From: Peribacillus deserti
GTDB lineage: Bacteria; Bacillota; Bacilli; Bacillales; DSM-1321
NCBI RefSeq assembly: GCF_002863585.1
Contig: NZ_PGUY01000033.1
Location: 18,716 to 82,715, forward strand
Length of the DNA: 64,000 nt
Direction of reading: 5' to 3'
Position numbers and translations under genes: made by a program. Shown piece by piece: positions 27,760 to 37,013 of the stretch. The notes under the pieces were generated by a model that ran no database searches, was not told where the DNA came from, and saw only the letters and a list, made by a program, of their open reading frames with translations. Position 1 is the stretch's first letter. The number at the start of each line of letters is the position of its first letter.

Positions 27760-28149
27760 ATGTGTAAAAGAAAACGTACATCAGGATATTATCCTGAAGA
27801 AGTTCCTAAAATTTTAGAAGAAGGTATGCGGAAAACCGTAATGGTCAATATCTATGAACGAAATCCTCTTGCACGCAAGCAATGTATGGAGCACTTTGGG
27901 GCTGAATGCCAAATTTGTAATTTAAATTTTGAGAATACATACGGAGCAGTAGGGAAAGATTTTATCCATGTCCATCACATTATACCACTGCATGAAATCC
28001 AACAGGGATATGCTGTAGATCCAATAAACGATTTAATCCCGGTTTGTCCAAATTGTCACGCCATGCTGCAACGTAAAGAAAATGGCAAGTATTTAACGAT
28101 AGGACAATTAAAAGAGCGGTTGAACAATAAGAAATTGAAATTAGTATAG
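27760..28149 (+). CDS. HNH endonuclease domain protein (probably 5'-truncated)
   Basis: The 129-aa product is an HNH nuclease domain: Cys50-Xaa2-Cys53, HVHHIIPL (His72-73), Asn90 in DPINDLIP and CPNCHAM (Cys96, Cys99, His100). The preceding EGMRKTVMVNIYERNPLARK is the linker that usually joins this domain to an N-terminal recognition domain such as SRA or EVE in modification-dependent restriction enzymes. That domain is absent here, and ATG 27760 has no clear ribosome binding site. The gene is probably the surviving C-terminus of a larger nuclease. Confidence 0.7.
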   Translation: MCKRKRTSGYYPEEVPKILEEGMRKTVMVNIYERNPLARKQCMEHFGAECQICNLNFENTYGAVGKDFIHVHHIIPLHEIQQGYAVDPINDLIPVCPNCHAMLQRKENGKYLTIGQLKERLNNKKLKLV

Positions 28150-28241
28150 ACTGAGAGTTTTAGGGAAATTCTCTTTCTCTCAATTTAGTTTTCTAGTTAT
28201 AACTAGATTCACATCGAAAGGATGCTCATTTCATAAAGAAG

Positions 28242-28268
28242 GCCTCGGTAATTAACCGTGGCTTTTTC
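28242..28268 (+). terminator. Terminator downstream of the HNH gene
   Basis: GCCTCGGT (28242-28249) pairs with ACCGTGGC (28255-28262) with one mismatch, followed by T5. Confidence 0.6.
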
Positions 28269-28595
28269 GTGTTTGTATCAATAATCATTAAGTGCTGCTA
28301 AGGCCTGCTAAAGTCTGAAGTCAAACAATCCCAGTTTTCAACTTAGTGAAAGTTATTTTCATAAATTAGTGTTAGTGAAGCTGCCACGAAGTAGATTGAT
28401 CACTGAGATATAAGGCAATTCATATTATGGGATTTTTATTTGGATAAAAATGTTATAATTGTATGATTCTCTATGTTTGTTAACATAATCAATACGGTTT
28501 AATAATAGCCAGTGGAATTAAATAAAAGATTTAATGTGAGCAATATAACATCTTATACAAAAGATAAAAAGAGAATAAAGGGGGAAACACATCTT
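28269..28595. other. Intergenic / leader of the sigma-anti-sigma fusion gene
   Basis: No independent gene is seen. A GTG at 28512 is in frame with the next gene but has no good binding site, so this part is more likely untranslated leader. Confidence 0.4.
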
Positions 28596-30674
28596 ATGAT
28601 TCCGGCAAAAATAGATTCCATTTTCGTTTCTGCCATAAGACAAAAAGGCTTGGATTCTATTGTAGATTGGTTTGATCTGCATAAACAGCCGTTTTATGTA
28701 CTAGGCTGGTGCTATCTTGGGAATACTCTGCAATTGGAAGAGCTTTTTTACCAGACTATATTAAATGTTCAAAAGGAGCTGCCTCGGTTCAAAAATGATG
28801 GATCATTCGAAACATGGGTAACCTCCATTCTCATACATACCTGCCGTAAACTTTCTAAGATTAAAAGTCCTCAAGATTCAGAGGAAAGTGAACTTGATGT
28901 TTTCTTTAAGGCTCTAAATCGGTTGGAAGAGTCCGAGATGGAAGCGCTGGTCCTAATAGGAATTCCCAGAGAGAAAGCGGCTCAGATTCTTCAGGTGTCA
29001 GCGGAACAAATGAAAGGACTTACGTTTTCCGGCATACGGTCGCTTAGAAAAGAAATGGGGTACGGTCCGGGCTTTAATGGCTGCAAGGAGTATCAAAAGG
29101 ATTACATGGATTATCTTGAACGGACCATGGACCGGCCGCAAAAGATTGAATTCGAAAGGCATATATATCATTGTCCCAGCTGCCAGGAGGATTTGGGAAC
29201 CTTCCAAGAAGTCATGTTAGATCTTTTGGAGCGGATGGAATCTATACATGTGCCTGCTGGGCTCATGGAGAAGATTAGGAAAAAGCTTGCTGAAAAGGAA
29301 ACGCGGAAGCAGCAGAAAAATGAGCAGCGTACAAAAGTGGGGCTGATTATCGCAAGTGTATTCGCCTTATTAATAGGAACTGGTTATTTTACAGGGGGGT
29401 TTACCTACCTATACTATCGATGGACAGAAGAAAACCCACAATTACGTGCCTCTCTTCAACATGGCATCGGTGAAAGCCTGGATCTGGAAACACAAAGCAA
29501 TGGGGTAAGAATAAAGATCAAGGGTGCCATTGCAGATAATGTGCAGACGCTTGTTTATTATGAAATTGAAGATATGAAAGAAGACAACCAATATGCGCTA
29601 ACCTATGATGATGGAGTTTTGGTGGAGAACGGTTATAAAATCATGAAGAATGAAGACAATCCTAGATATTATCCTCCTGACCTTGAATCGGACCTTAATA
29701 ATCAAGAAAAGAACGTGTATGAAGGAAAGCTTAGTCTGCCGCCGCTTTCTAAGGATCATGGTACCATCAACCTGAAGATCACAAAACTTATGAAATTATA
29801 TCGTGATCCCTCTAGTCAGATAAATAATAGTGTTGATGAGGAAATGAATGAAAAGACAGGGAAGTGGAACCTTGCTATTCCTGTAACCAAACAGCCTTCG
29901 ACGGAATATGCACTGAATGAAAAAACAAAACTCGAAGGAATCACGCTTCAAATGGATAAATTGATACTTTCACCAACAACCACTATTCTGCAATATCACA
30001 TTGTCAATAACCAAGCCAGGCAGATACATCGAGTTACCTTCGACTCTCTGGAAGTGAATAATAAGAAAGCAAAACCTGATATATATGGGAGTTCCTTTAT
30101 GGATTCATCTCCATTTGACTATACTTTTCAAGCTCATTTCGACCCTCTTCCAGGAGAAAAGCCCAAAGAGGCTAATGTTCGATTCGGATCTGTTACTTTA
30201 GGTGTGAATGACCAAAAAACCATCCAGCTGAGTGGTGCTGAAGAATATCCTCAAACCTTTGAATATGCAGGCAGTACCATCTCTATCGACAAGCTGGAAG
30301 CTGGAAATCCTGCCAATATGGTCATCAGCGATCATGAAATTAAGCATCGAGAGTATGATTCGCTTGATTTCCATGTTGTGGGTGAAGATAAAAATGCCAT
30401 GCTTTCACTGGAGCTGGATGATATGCAAGGAGTTGCCCTGAACAAGAACGGGAAAGAATATGATCCTGCCAAAACTCCTTTTTTCTCTTATTCAACTGAG
30501 GACATGCGTTATTTGGTTACCGTTCAAAGCTTAAAGGTAGTAAATGAAGACTCTAGTCAAAAAGTGATTCCAAAACAGCTGCAGATTATGGGATATACGA
30601 CAACCAAATTTTTGGATGATGTAGTGAAGGTTTCATTGAAAAAAGGAGTCCAAAGAGAAGGGGATAAAGAGTAA
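28596..30674 (+). CDS. Sigma-like / zinc-finger anti-sigma / DUF4179-type membrane fusion protein
   Basis: From ATG 28596 (AAGGGGG upstream) the protein has 692 aa. Residues about 1-155 resemble ECF sigma regions 2 and 4 in layout (DLHKQPFYVLGWCYLGN, then IPREKAAQILQVSAEQMKGL). A zf-HC2-like anti-sigma motif follows (Cys163, His189-Xaa3-Cys193-Xaa2-Cys196). One membrane helix (248-270) leads to a large extracytoplasmic domain of the DUF4179 type. Sigma and anti-sigma parts joined to a sensor in one chain suggest a self-contained surface-signal regulator. Whether the sigma part still binds polymerase cannot be judged. Confidence 0.7.
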   Translation: MIPAKIDSIFVSAIRQKGLDSIVDWFDLHKQPFYVLGWCYLGNTLQLEELFYQTILNVQKELPRFKNDGSFETWVTSILIHTCRKLSKIKSPQDSEESELDVFFKALNRLEESEMEALVLIGIPREKAAQILQVSAEQMKGLTFSGIRSLRKEMGYGPGFNGCKEYQKDYMDYLERTMDRPQKIEFERHIYHCPSCQEDLGTFQEVMLDLLERMESIHVPAGLMEKIRKKLAEKETRKQQKNEQRTKVGLIIASVFALLIGTGYFTGGFTYLYYRWTEENPQLRASLQHGIGESLDLETQSNGVRIKIKGAIADNVQTLVYYEIEDMKEDNQYALTYDDGVLVENGYKIMKNEDNPRYYPPDLESDLNNQEKNVYEGKLSLPPLSKDHGTINLKITKLMKLYRDPSSQINNSVDEEMNEKTGKWNLAIPVTKQPSTEYALNEKTKLEGITLQMDKLILSPTTTILQYHIVNNQARQIHRVTFDSLEVNNKKAKPDIYGSSFMDSSPFDYTFQAHFDPLPGEKPKEANVRFGSVTLGVNDQKTIQLSGAEEYPQTFEYAGSTISIDKLEAGNPANMVISDHEIKHREYDSLDFHVVGEDKNAMLSLELDDMQGVALNKNGKEYDPAKTPFFSYSTEDMRYLVTVQSLKVVNEDSSQKVIPKQLQIMGYTTTKFLDDVVKVSLKKGVQREGDKE

Positions 30675-30893
30675 ATAGGGTTATTAGCACATAGAGCTCA
30701 AACGGTTGACCTTGAAGTGTTCCGTTATGCTGGGTTATCTATGCTTAATGAAGGATAACTATTATAGGTATGTAGAGAAGTGTGAGGGTAAACCGTAATT
30801 CGTATGGATGAACTAGACTGCATGCTGGTTCAATATCCAACTTGTTTTTTTCAGTACAGGGGTAATGATCGTTTAAATTATCATTTAGTACAC

Positions 30894-30919
30894 AGCTGCC
30901 TTTAATAGGTAGCTTTTTT
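30894..30919 (+). terminator. Rho-independent terminator
   Basis: AGCTGCCT (30894-30901) and AGGTAGCT (30907-30914) pair with one wobble, followed by T5. Confidence 0.7.
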
Positions 30920-31091
30920 GATTTTACAAAGACTTCAGGGAGATTATCCGTTTATTAGTGGTTGGCTCATTTCTTTCTATATAGAAGAAAATCAGCCGAC
31001 CGTTTTTAAATCCACACAAATAAATAAGGTCACACCGAAAGGGAAATACACATAATTTTACTTTTTTAGGTCAAATTAGGAAGGAAATTCA

Positions 31092-31275
31092 ATGAAAAAT
31101 GAGAAGCAAGAGTACATACATGAAAACCACTTGATCAACTGTTTATGCATGCACGGGAGATAGAAGACAGCAAATCTGGTTTTGCCACTATATATTACGC
31201 GGTTTTTATTGTATTACTTACGATATTCGATACCTTGATGTGCATGGTTTGGGGAATGGCCTAAGAGAAGCCTTC
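31092..31275 (+). pseudogene. Relic of a small membrane protein
   Basis: MKNEKQEYIHENHLINCL… is followed in another frame by EDSKSGFATIYYAVFIVLLT and then a stop. The order, a charged head and then a membrane helix, resembles small DUF-type membrane proteins that often accompany anti-sigma-like genes. Frameshifts and stops make it non-functional. Confidence 0.3.
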
Positions 31276-31435
31276 CGGCTGGGATACCCCTTAGTATAGA
31301 TGCCTTACATACCTTCCTTTTTTATGGGCAAGCCATTTGAGATCCAACTATTTTTTGTGTTGGACGAGTTACTTTGCTTAGTATCTACTTGCAATAAACT
31401 AGCAGCATTTAAAAATCAAGGGGGAGGGCGGCGTT

Positions 31436-32494
31436 TTGAAATGCTCGCAATGTGATTATTCCAATCCTGAAGCAGTGAAGTTCTGCTTAAAATGCGGTGA
31501 AAAGTTCTTCAAAACGGGAAAGCAGGAGGATGACAACAGCTATTTTTATGAATTTGCCCATTATGTGGATATGGTCCCAAGATTCGAGAGATCGGTTGAG
31601 CCGAAATTTCAAAATGTTTTTTCCCGGGTTTTCCGTAAGCATAGTGAACTGGAAGCGGAACGCTTATTTATCGTAGGAACTGCGCTTACGACACCCCAGC
31701 TTTCGGAGGTAAAAGACACCTGGCCAAAACCCTGGCTTTTTGCAAGAGTGTTTGTCATTGCGCTTATTGCTTTCGCAGGTTTTTACATAGGCGTAAGTAT
31801 TTTTAATAACGCAAACTTTATACCCGGCCTTATTATTGTGGGTGCGTTTGCTGTTCCGATTGCAACGCTGATCTTTTTTTGGGAGATGAATGCACCTCAA
31901 AACATTGCCATTTACCGGGTTATGTACATTGTATTAATCGGCGGGATTCTTTCGATGATCGCCTCACTGGTGTTCTACGATATACTAAGAAACCATATCA
32001 ATCCGTTTACCATTGGAATTGCGGAGGAGCTTGCCAAAGCTATAATCGTCATGATCTTTGTGACGGACAAAAAATACAAATACATCCTAAATGGCCTTCT
32101 TGTTGGTGCTGCAGTCGGAGCGGGTTTTGCCGCTTTTGAAACAGCAGGGTATGCTCTCAGGGCATTGTTAACCGAGCATGGAGCAGCTTTCTACATCACA
32201 ATCCTCTGGCGCGGACTATTTTCTCCGGGCGGCCATATTGCCTGGGCGGCGCTAACTGGCGCAGCAATCTGCAAGGTAAAAGGAGACCAGCCGTTTACCT
32301 ATAACATGCTGTTTAAATTTAAATTTTTACGGATCTTTATATTAGTGGTTATCATGCACGCTTTATGGGACACGCCCATACCAGGGATGTTCCCTTTTGG
32401 ACATGTATTTTTGATGGCCGCTTCATGGATCGTTGTTTTCTTGATGATCAGGGCTGGACTTAAACAGGTTGGGGAAAGAAAATTAAGGATATAA
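31436..32494 (+). CDS. prsW: Zinc-ribbon PrsW-family intramembrane protease
   Basis: The 352-aa protein starts at TTG 31436 after GGGGAGGG. An N-terminal zinc ribbon (CSQCDYSNPEAVKFCLKCG, residues 3-21) precedes about eight membrane helices with PrsW motifs: GIAEELAKA, FAAFETAGYAL, GGHIAWAALTGA and MHALWDTP, which supply Glu and His residues of the presumed metal-dependent active site. PrsW proteases do site-1 cleavage of anti-sigma factors in Bacillus. The anti-sigma fusion gene one step upstream is therefore a tempting substrate, although that is inference. The zinc ribbon is an addition to the classic B. subtilis PrsW. Confidence 0.85.
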   Translation: MKCSQCDYSNPEAVKFCLKCGEKFFKTGKQEDDNSYFYEFAHYVDMVPRFERSVEPKFQNVFSRVFRKHSELEAERLFIVGTALTTPQLSEVKDTWPKPWLFARVFVIALIAFAGFYIGVSIFNNANFIPGLIIVGAFAVPIATLIFFWEMNAPQNIAIYRVMYIVLIGGILSMIASLVFYDILRNHINPFTIGIAEELAKAIIVMIFVTDKKYKYILNGLLVGAAVGAGFAAFETAGYALRALLTEHGAAFYITILWRGLFSPGGHIAWAALTGAAICKVKGDQPFTYNMLFKFKFLRIFILVVIMHALWDTPIPGMFPFGHVFLMAASWIVVFLMIRAGLKQVGERKLRI

Positions 32495-32606
32495 ACTATG
32501 GGTGGGAGCCCTTATAAAAAAAGTAATAAATAAGATATAAAAACGGTGGACCTGGAAGTAACGGGTTCGGTTTTCGAGTACAAAAACCTAATTATCATGC
32601 AAATCA

Positions 32607-32645
32607 GCAGTCCAATCCGCAACTGAATTGGACTGCATCTTTTTG
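32607..32645 (+). terminator. Terminator after the prsW gene
   Basis: GCAGTCCAAT (32607-32616) and ATTGGACTGC (32627-32636) form a perfect 10-bp stem followed by ATCTTTTT. Confidence 0.9.
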
Positions 32646-32786
32646 TTGATATAGTATGGTTTTAATCTTTTTTTAAGTATGAATTACCATCCTAATTCAG
32701 ACCTCTTTTGACAGGTTAACAGAAGTCAATTCTTACTACAGTAGACATTCTTAATATCCCTACTGTACTATCTAATCAATCATTGG

Positions 32787-32810
32787 ATACCTCAGGCTTA
32801 CCTGAGGTAT
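32787..32810 (+). terminator. Perfect hairpin upstream of cysC
   Basis: ATACCTCAGG and CCTGAGGTAT form a perfect 10-bp stem with a 4-base loop, 57 bases before the cysC start. There is no long T run right after it, so it may be an attenuator, a weak terminator or part of a leader. Confidence 0.45.
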
Positions 32811-32867
32811 TAGTTGTTCTTTTAGAAGCGATGAAGCAAACAATAAATCTTAGGGGTGCAGGCTATC

Positions 32868-33437
32868 ATGGATAATCACATTGTATGGCATCGATCTGCG
32901 ATAACCAGAGAAGAAAGGAACCAATTAAATAGACATAAAAGTGGAGTACTCTGGTTTACAGGCCTGTCCGGCTCTGGAAAATCAACTCTCGCGAATGCAA
33001 TGGATGCCAGATTGTATGAATTAGGAGTAAGAAGCTATGTGCTGGACGGTGACAATATCCGTCACGGGCTAAATAAGGGTCTGGGCTTTGGAATCGAGGA
33101 TCGAATTGAAAAAATAAGGCGGATTGGTGAAGTGGCCAAACTATTTGCGGATAGCGGTCAAATAGTCAGTACCGCGTTTATCTCACCGTTTCGTGATGAC
33201 CGGGAACAGGCAAGAAATTTATTCAGAGAGGGTGAGTTTATCAAAATTTTTGTAGACTGTCCGATCACCATTTGTGAAAAAAAAGATCCGAAAGGATTGT
33301 ACCGGAAAGCGCGGAGGGGAGAAATCCGCGACTTTACTGGAATTGATTCACCCTATAAAGGACCCAGTAATCCTGAATTAACTATTGAGACGTATCGGTA
33401 TTCCATTCATAAAGCAGTAGAGCTTGTGCTGGCTTAG
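32868..33437 (+). CDS. cysC: Adenylylsulfate kinase
   Basis: ATG 32868 is preferred to the in-frame GTG 32856, because the latter would touch the AGGGG binding site. The 189-aa product has the P-loop GLSGSGKST (32-40), LDGDNIRHGLN and DPKGLYRKARRGEI, all diagnostic of APS kinase, which makes PAPS from APS and ATP. Sulfate-assimilation partners (sat, cysH) are not adjacent. The gene forms its own unit with a terminator, so it may be an extra or relocated copy. Confidence 0.92.
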   Translation: MDNHIVWHRSAITREERNQLNRHKSGVLWFTGLSGSGKSTLANAMDARLYELGVRSYVLDGDNIRHGLNKGLGFGIEDRIEKIRRIGEVAKLFADSGQIVSTAFISPFRDDREQARNLFREGEFIKIFVDCPITICEKKDPKGLYRKARRGEIRDFTGIDSPYKGPSNPELTIETYRYSIHKAVELVLA

Positions 33438-33463
33438 TTAAGAGAAACAAATTTTATCCCTTC

Positions 33464-33491
33464 AGAACGTTAATTTTTCAACGTTCTTTTA
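33464..33491 (+). terminator. Terminator after cysC
   Basis: AGAACGTT (33464-33471) and AACGTTCT (33480-33487) pair perfectly and are followed by TTTA. Confidence 0.75.
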
Positions 33492-33860
33492 TAATGGAGA
33501 AAGTGTTACCAGGGCATAAACGTGCTCTGGATATGTTTCCGCGAAAGGCGTCTATTTATGAATAGAAAACTCAAGGCGATGAAACTATTTTCACCGTCGT
33601 GTTTTTTGTTCAAAACTGTTCCACCAGTGTCTACTACCAGTGAAAAAACGGCTAAATGAAGGAGATATTCAAAAAAATATGAATTATAGTACATAAGTTG
33701 CAGGTAAACGGAGGTGTTAGGTGGAAGATTTAATGATTAATAGCTACTCCAACTCCCTGAATCGATGGTAAATGTAACACTGCTTATTGGTTGCTGGCAG
33801 GTACGACTCCAAATTCATTCCGGCATCTTATGAGCAAAACCCTCTCTGTTTCCATTTCAG

Positions 33861-34001
33861 AGCTTGTCAATCGACATTGTTCAAGATGTCAAAGGACCCT
33901 GCAGGATTATTTCCGATACTAAAGATTTGCCTGATAAAAAAATGTTATTTGTGGAGGTTCAAAATGACAGGGAATCTAAACGAGTTAGCATACGGGACTA
34001 A
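33861..34001 (+). pseudogene. Gene fragment overlapping the Crp/Fnr gene start
   Basis: An open 46-codon stretch reads SLSIDIVQDVKGPCRIISDT… and KKMLFVEVQNDRES… and stops at 33999-34001, inside the following gene in another frame. It looks like the 3' end of a lost gene. Family not recognised. Confidence 0.25.
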
Positions 34002-34689
34002 AAGGAGCGGAGTTATGGACATCCAGCATGTTATTGATGTAGCATTTCATCCACGGCAATTCGGTCCGCTGTCCGCAGAGATCATGGAACTGGCGGTACC
34101 CATGTTTTTCCCGCGGGGAACCATTATCAATCGGCAGGGTGACCAAGCACAGCAGTTCTTTTTTGTTCACAACGGCCATGTAAGAGGAACTATTGTTCGA
34201 TCGGATGGCACCGAAAAAGTAATTGCCTTCGCAGACACCGGCCAGTTTTTTGCGGAAGTACCTTTTTTCCAGCAATGTAATCATTGGTACACAGGTGAAG
34301 CGGTGGAACCAACACATGTAAGTGCTTTTACATGGGCAACTATTGATAAAATCAACCATACCCATCCTGATTTCGTATTGAAGTTGATGCAATCTCTTGC
34401 TCATAAAGTCTGGATGTTGAGTAACCAGATGATGAGTGTAACGTTTGACCACTCGGAAGTCCGCCTTGCCCGTATCCTGATTGAAATCCTTAATCGGAAA
34501 CCTATAGGTACACGTTCGTTATCTATTACTCACCAGGAGCTTTCAGCTTTAATGGGCACTTCAAGAGTCATGGTAACAAGGCTGTTAAACGTATGGCGTA
34601 ATAGTGGGATTGTTGATCTTCGAAAAGGGTCCATTCGAATAATAAATAACCAGGAGCTTGAAAGGATAGCAGCTTTCGGCTTCGAATAA
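33964..34689 (+). CDS. Crp/Fnr-family transcription regulator
   Basis: ATG 33964 after GTGGAGG gives 241 aa; longer in-frame starts lack a binding site. The N-terminal cyclic-nucleotide-binding-type beta barrel (about 40-150) has FFPRGTIINRQGDQAQQFFF. The C-terminal HTH has SITHQELSALMGTSRVMVTR (about 193-212). No cysteine cluster for an iron-sulfur centre is seen, so it is not FNR itself. It lies directly upstream of the hyuAB genes in the same direction and may respond to a metabolite of that pathway. Confidence 0.85.
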   Translation: MTGNLNELAYGTKRSGVMDIQHVIDVAFHPRQFGPLSAEIMELAVPMFFPRGTIINRQGDQAQQFFFVHNGHVRGTIVRSDGTEKVIAFADTGQFFAEVPFFQQCNHWYTGEAVEPTHVSAFTWATIDKINHTHPDFVLKLMQSLAHKVWMLSNQMMSVTFDHSEVRLARILIEILNRKPIGTRSLSITHQELSALMGTSRVMVTRLLNVWRNSGIVDLRKGSIRIINNQELERIAAFGFE

Positions 34690-34934
34690 AATTTTCCCTT
34701 CCATTGACTTGATCTTAGATACTCTCACCGCAGGTTAACTTAAATAATCCCGGTAGAATTTGCATTAAATCCTAGACGTTTAATCTTTTTCAGAATTTTT
34801 TGTCTTTATGTAACTAATGAACAGATACGATGCGATGCAGGTGCTACACTTAAAAGCAAGCGAGCTAAAGCAATTCCTGTAAAAACTGCTTTCGGCTTAA
34901 GTGTGAAATAACGATTCGGAAAGGGGAGAATAAA

Positions 34935-37013
34935 ATGAGTTGGCGTATTGGAATTGACACAGGGGGTACATTTACTGACCTGGTAGCACTCAATGATATT
35001 ACTGGCGAGGAGAAGGTATTTAAAACGTCAAGTACACCCGATGATCCTTCCCGGGCTTTCCTTGATGCAATACAGGGAGTGCTGGGTGAGATCGGAGCAA
35101 CAGCTGAAGAAGTGACCATGCTTCTCCACGGGACCACAGTTGCAACAAATGCTGTATTAGAAGGAAAGTACTCGCAGCTTGGCCTCATTGTTACAAAGGG
35201 ATACAGGGATATGCTAGAGGTTGCCCGCCAGAATGTTCCCGGCGAGTTTGGGGCTATCAGCTACTGGATCAAACCGCCTCGGATCGTGCCTCTGGAATTA
35301 GTTCGAGAAGCGGACGGGCGCCTTGATTACAAAGGAGAGGTTTTACGCCCGCTTGATGAGCAGCAGATCCGGCTTGCAGCCAGGGAATACCGTGAGATGG
35401 GAGTAAAGGCAATCGCAGTGTCCTTTATTCACTCCTATCAGAATCCGGCTCAGGAAGAAAGGGCTCGCGAAATTATTCAGGAAGAATATCCAGATTGCTT
35501 TGTGTCAATATCCTCAGATGTAATCCGTGAATACCGCGAATATGAAAGGACGCTTACTACCTGTTTAAATACAGGGCTCATGCCTCTCCTTTCGACGTAT
35601 CTCGACCGCCTTAGTGACCGCGCACAGGAAGCAGGAACAGAGGCCCCGCTTTATGTAATGAAATCGAGCGGCGGCGTTTCCACAGCGAGCGAGCTCATTA
35701 AAAGACCAATAGCAGCTTCACTTTCTGGACCAGCCGCTGGTGTCATTGCAGCTGCTGCTATTTCGAATGCAGCTGGAATTACGGACGTGCTTACTCTTGA
35801 TATGGGCGGAACGAGCACTGACATGGCTTTGATTGAAGGCGGTATCCCGCGTCTTCTGACAGAAGGCAAAATAGATATATATGATATAAAGTCACCGATG
35901 ATCGACATGACTACAGTCGGAGCGGGCGGCGGCTCCATTGCCTGGCTTGCTGGCAGCAAGGCTCTTAGGGTTGGTCCACAAAGCGCCGGATCCGCTCCTG
36001 GCCCTGTCTGTTATGGCCGTGGAGGAACAGAGCCGACTATAACTGATGCCAATCTAGTATTGGGAAGAATACCGCCTTATCTGCTTGGAGGGGCAATTCC
36101 GCTGGACAGGCAGGCTGCATATGACGCAATTAAGACTAAAATCGCGGATCCGCTGGGACTTTCAGTTGAAAAAGCAGCTGCAGGGATTTTAGAAATTGCT
36201 ACTCAAAACATAGCAGCCGGAATTAGAGTTGTATCAGTCAGACGCGGACGGGATCCGCGAGATTATACATTGTTCCCATTTGGCGGTGCTGGCGGACTCT
36301 TAGTTTCACCAGTTGCCAATGCGCTGGACATGAAAAGCATTCTGGTTCCAATGGCACCAGGGGCTACTGCTGCTGCAGGCCTTCTCTATTCCGATGTACG
36401 TGTTGACCATGTTATTACGGATGTACAGCGGGAAGATTTACTTAATGAAGAACAGCTGCAAGAAGAGTTTTTACAAGTTCGGGAACGTGTTATCGAGGAT
36501 TTAGCGAACCAGGGCTTTAAAAGCTCAGGAATTCGCCTGCAGGCGTTCGTCGATATGCGTTATGTAGGACAGGCGTTTGAAATTCGAGTTCCGCTTCCAA
36601 TTTCTGATGATTCTATATCACTTGCTGATAGCTTTAAAAACTTCCACACCGCGCATGAGAGTCAGTACGGCTATTCTTACGAAAACAAATCACTGGTTGA
36701 AATCGTGAATATAGGGGTAACTGGATTTGGACAGCTTGCACCGCCTCGACATCGTCCGAAACCATACTCCAAGGGTGGATGGAGTGACTTGCTGAAGTTC
36801 ACGCGTCCGTTATATGTAAATGCTGTATCAGATTATGTTCATTGCCCAGTGTATGAACGTCCGACCGAACCAATCTCTGAACCTCTTGAAGGACCGGCAG
36901 TAATAGAACAGTACGATACGACTACGGTGGTGGAACCAGGATGGGAAGTATCCGTAAATGAATTCGGACATCTGCTCATAACCAGAAAATCAGTAGGAGG
37001 AGTACAAGGATGA
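34935..37013 (+). CDS. hyuA: Hydantoinase/oxoprolinase HyuA-type subunit
   Basis: The 692-aa product opens with RIGIDTGGTFTDLVA (4-18), the ATP-binding phosphate loop of the ASKHA-like hydantoinase/oxoprolinase family. TLDMGGTSTDMAL (about 290) and VGAGGGSIAW (about 329) are the further family signatures. These subunits (N-methylhydantoinase A, oxoprolinase, acetone carboxylase beta) use ATP to phosphorylate a cyclic amide or carbonyl. The stop overlaps the hyuB start by 4 bases. G+C is clearly higher than in the defence island. Substrate unknown. Confidence 0.9.
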   Translation: MSWRIGIDTGGTFTDLVALNDITGEEKVFKTSSTPDDPSRAFLDAIQGVLGEIGATAEEVTMLLHGTTVATNAVLEGKYSQLGLIVTKGYRDMLEVARQNVPGEFGAISYWIKPPRIVPLELVREADGRLDYKGEVLRPLDEQQIRLAAREYREMGVKAIAVSFIHSYQNPAQEERAREIIQEEYPDCFVSISSDVIREYREYERTLTTCLNTGLMPLLSTYLDRLSDRAQEAGTEAPLYVMKSSGGVSTASELIKRPIAASLSGPAAGVIAAAAISNAAGITDVLTLDMGGTSTDMALIEGGIPRLLTEGKIDIYDIKSPMIDMTTVGAGGGSIAWLAGSKALRVGPQSAGSAPGPVCYGRGGTEPTITDANLVLGRIPPYLLGGAIPLDRQAAYDAIKTKIADPLGLSVEKAAAGILEIATQNIAAGIRVVSVRRGRDPRDYTLFPFGGAGGLLVSPVANALDMKSILVPMAPGATAAAGLLYSDVRVDHVITDVQREDLLNEEQLQEEFLQVRERVIEDLANQGFKSSGIRLQAFVDMRYVGQAFEIRVPLPISDDSISLADSFKNFHTAHESQYGYSYENKSLVEIVNIGVTGFGQLAPPRHRPKPYSKGGWSDLLKFTRPLYVNAVSDYVHCPVYERPTEPISEPLEGPAVIEQYDTTTVVEPGWEVSVNEFGHLLITRKSVGGVQG

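Larger units (their letters stand above)
30675..31435. other. Intergenic with a terminator and a gene relic
   Basis: Contains the hairpin at 30894-30919 and the membrane-protein relic at about 31092-31275. Otherwise nothing is supported. Confidence 0.4.

Noticed and set aside
33787..33963. N-terminal extension of the Crp/Fnr protein
   Set aside because: No binding site and no homology; ATG 33964 has GGAGG at the right distance.
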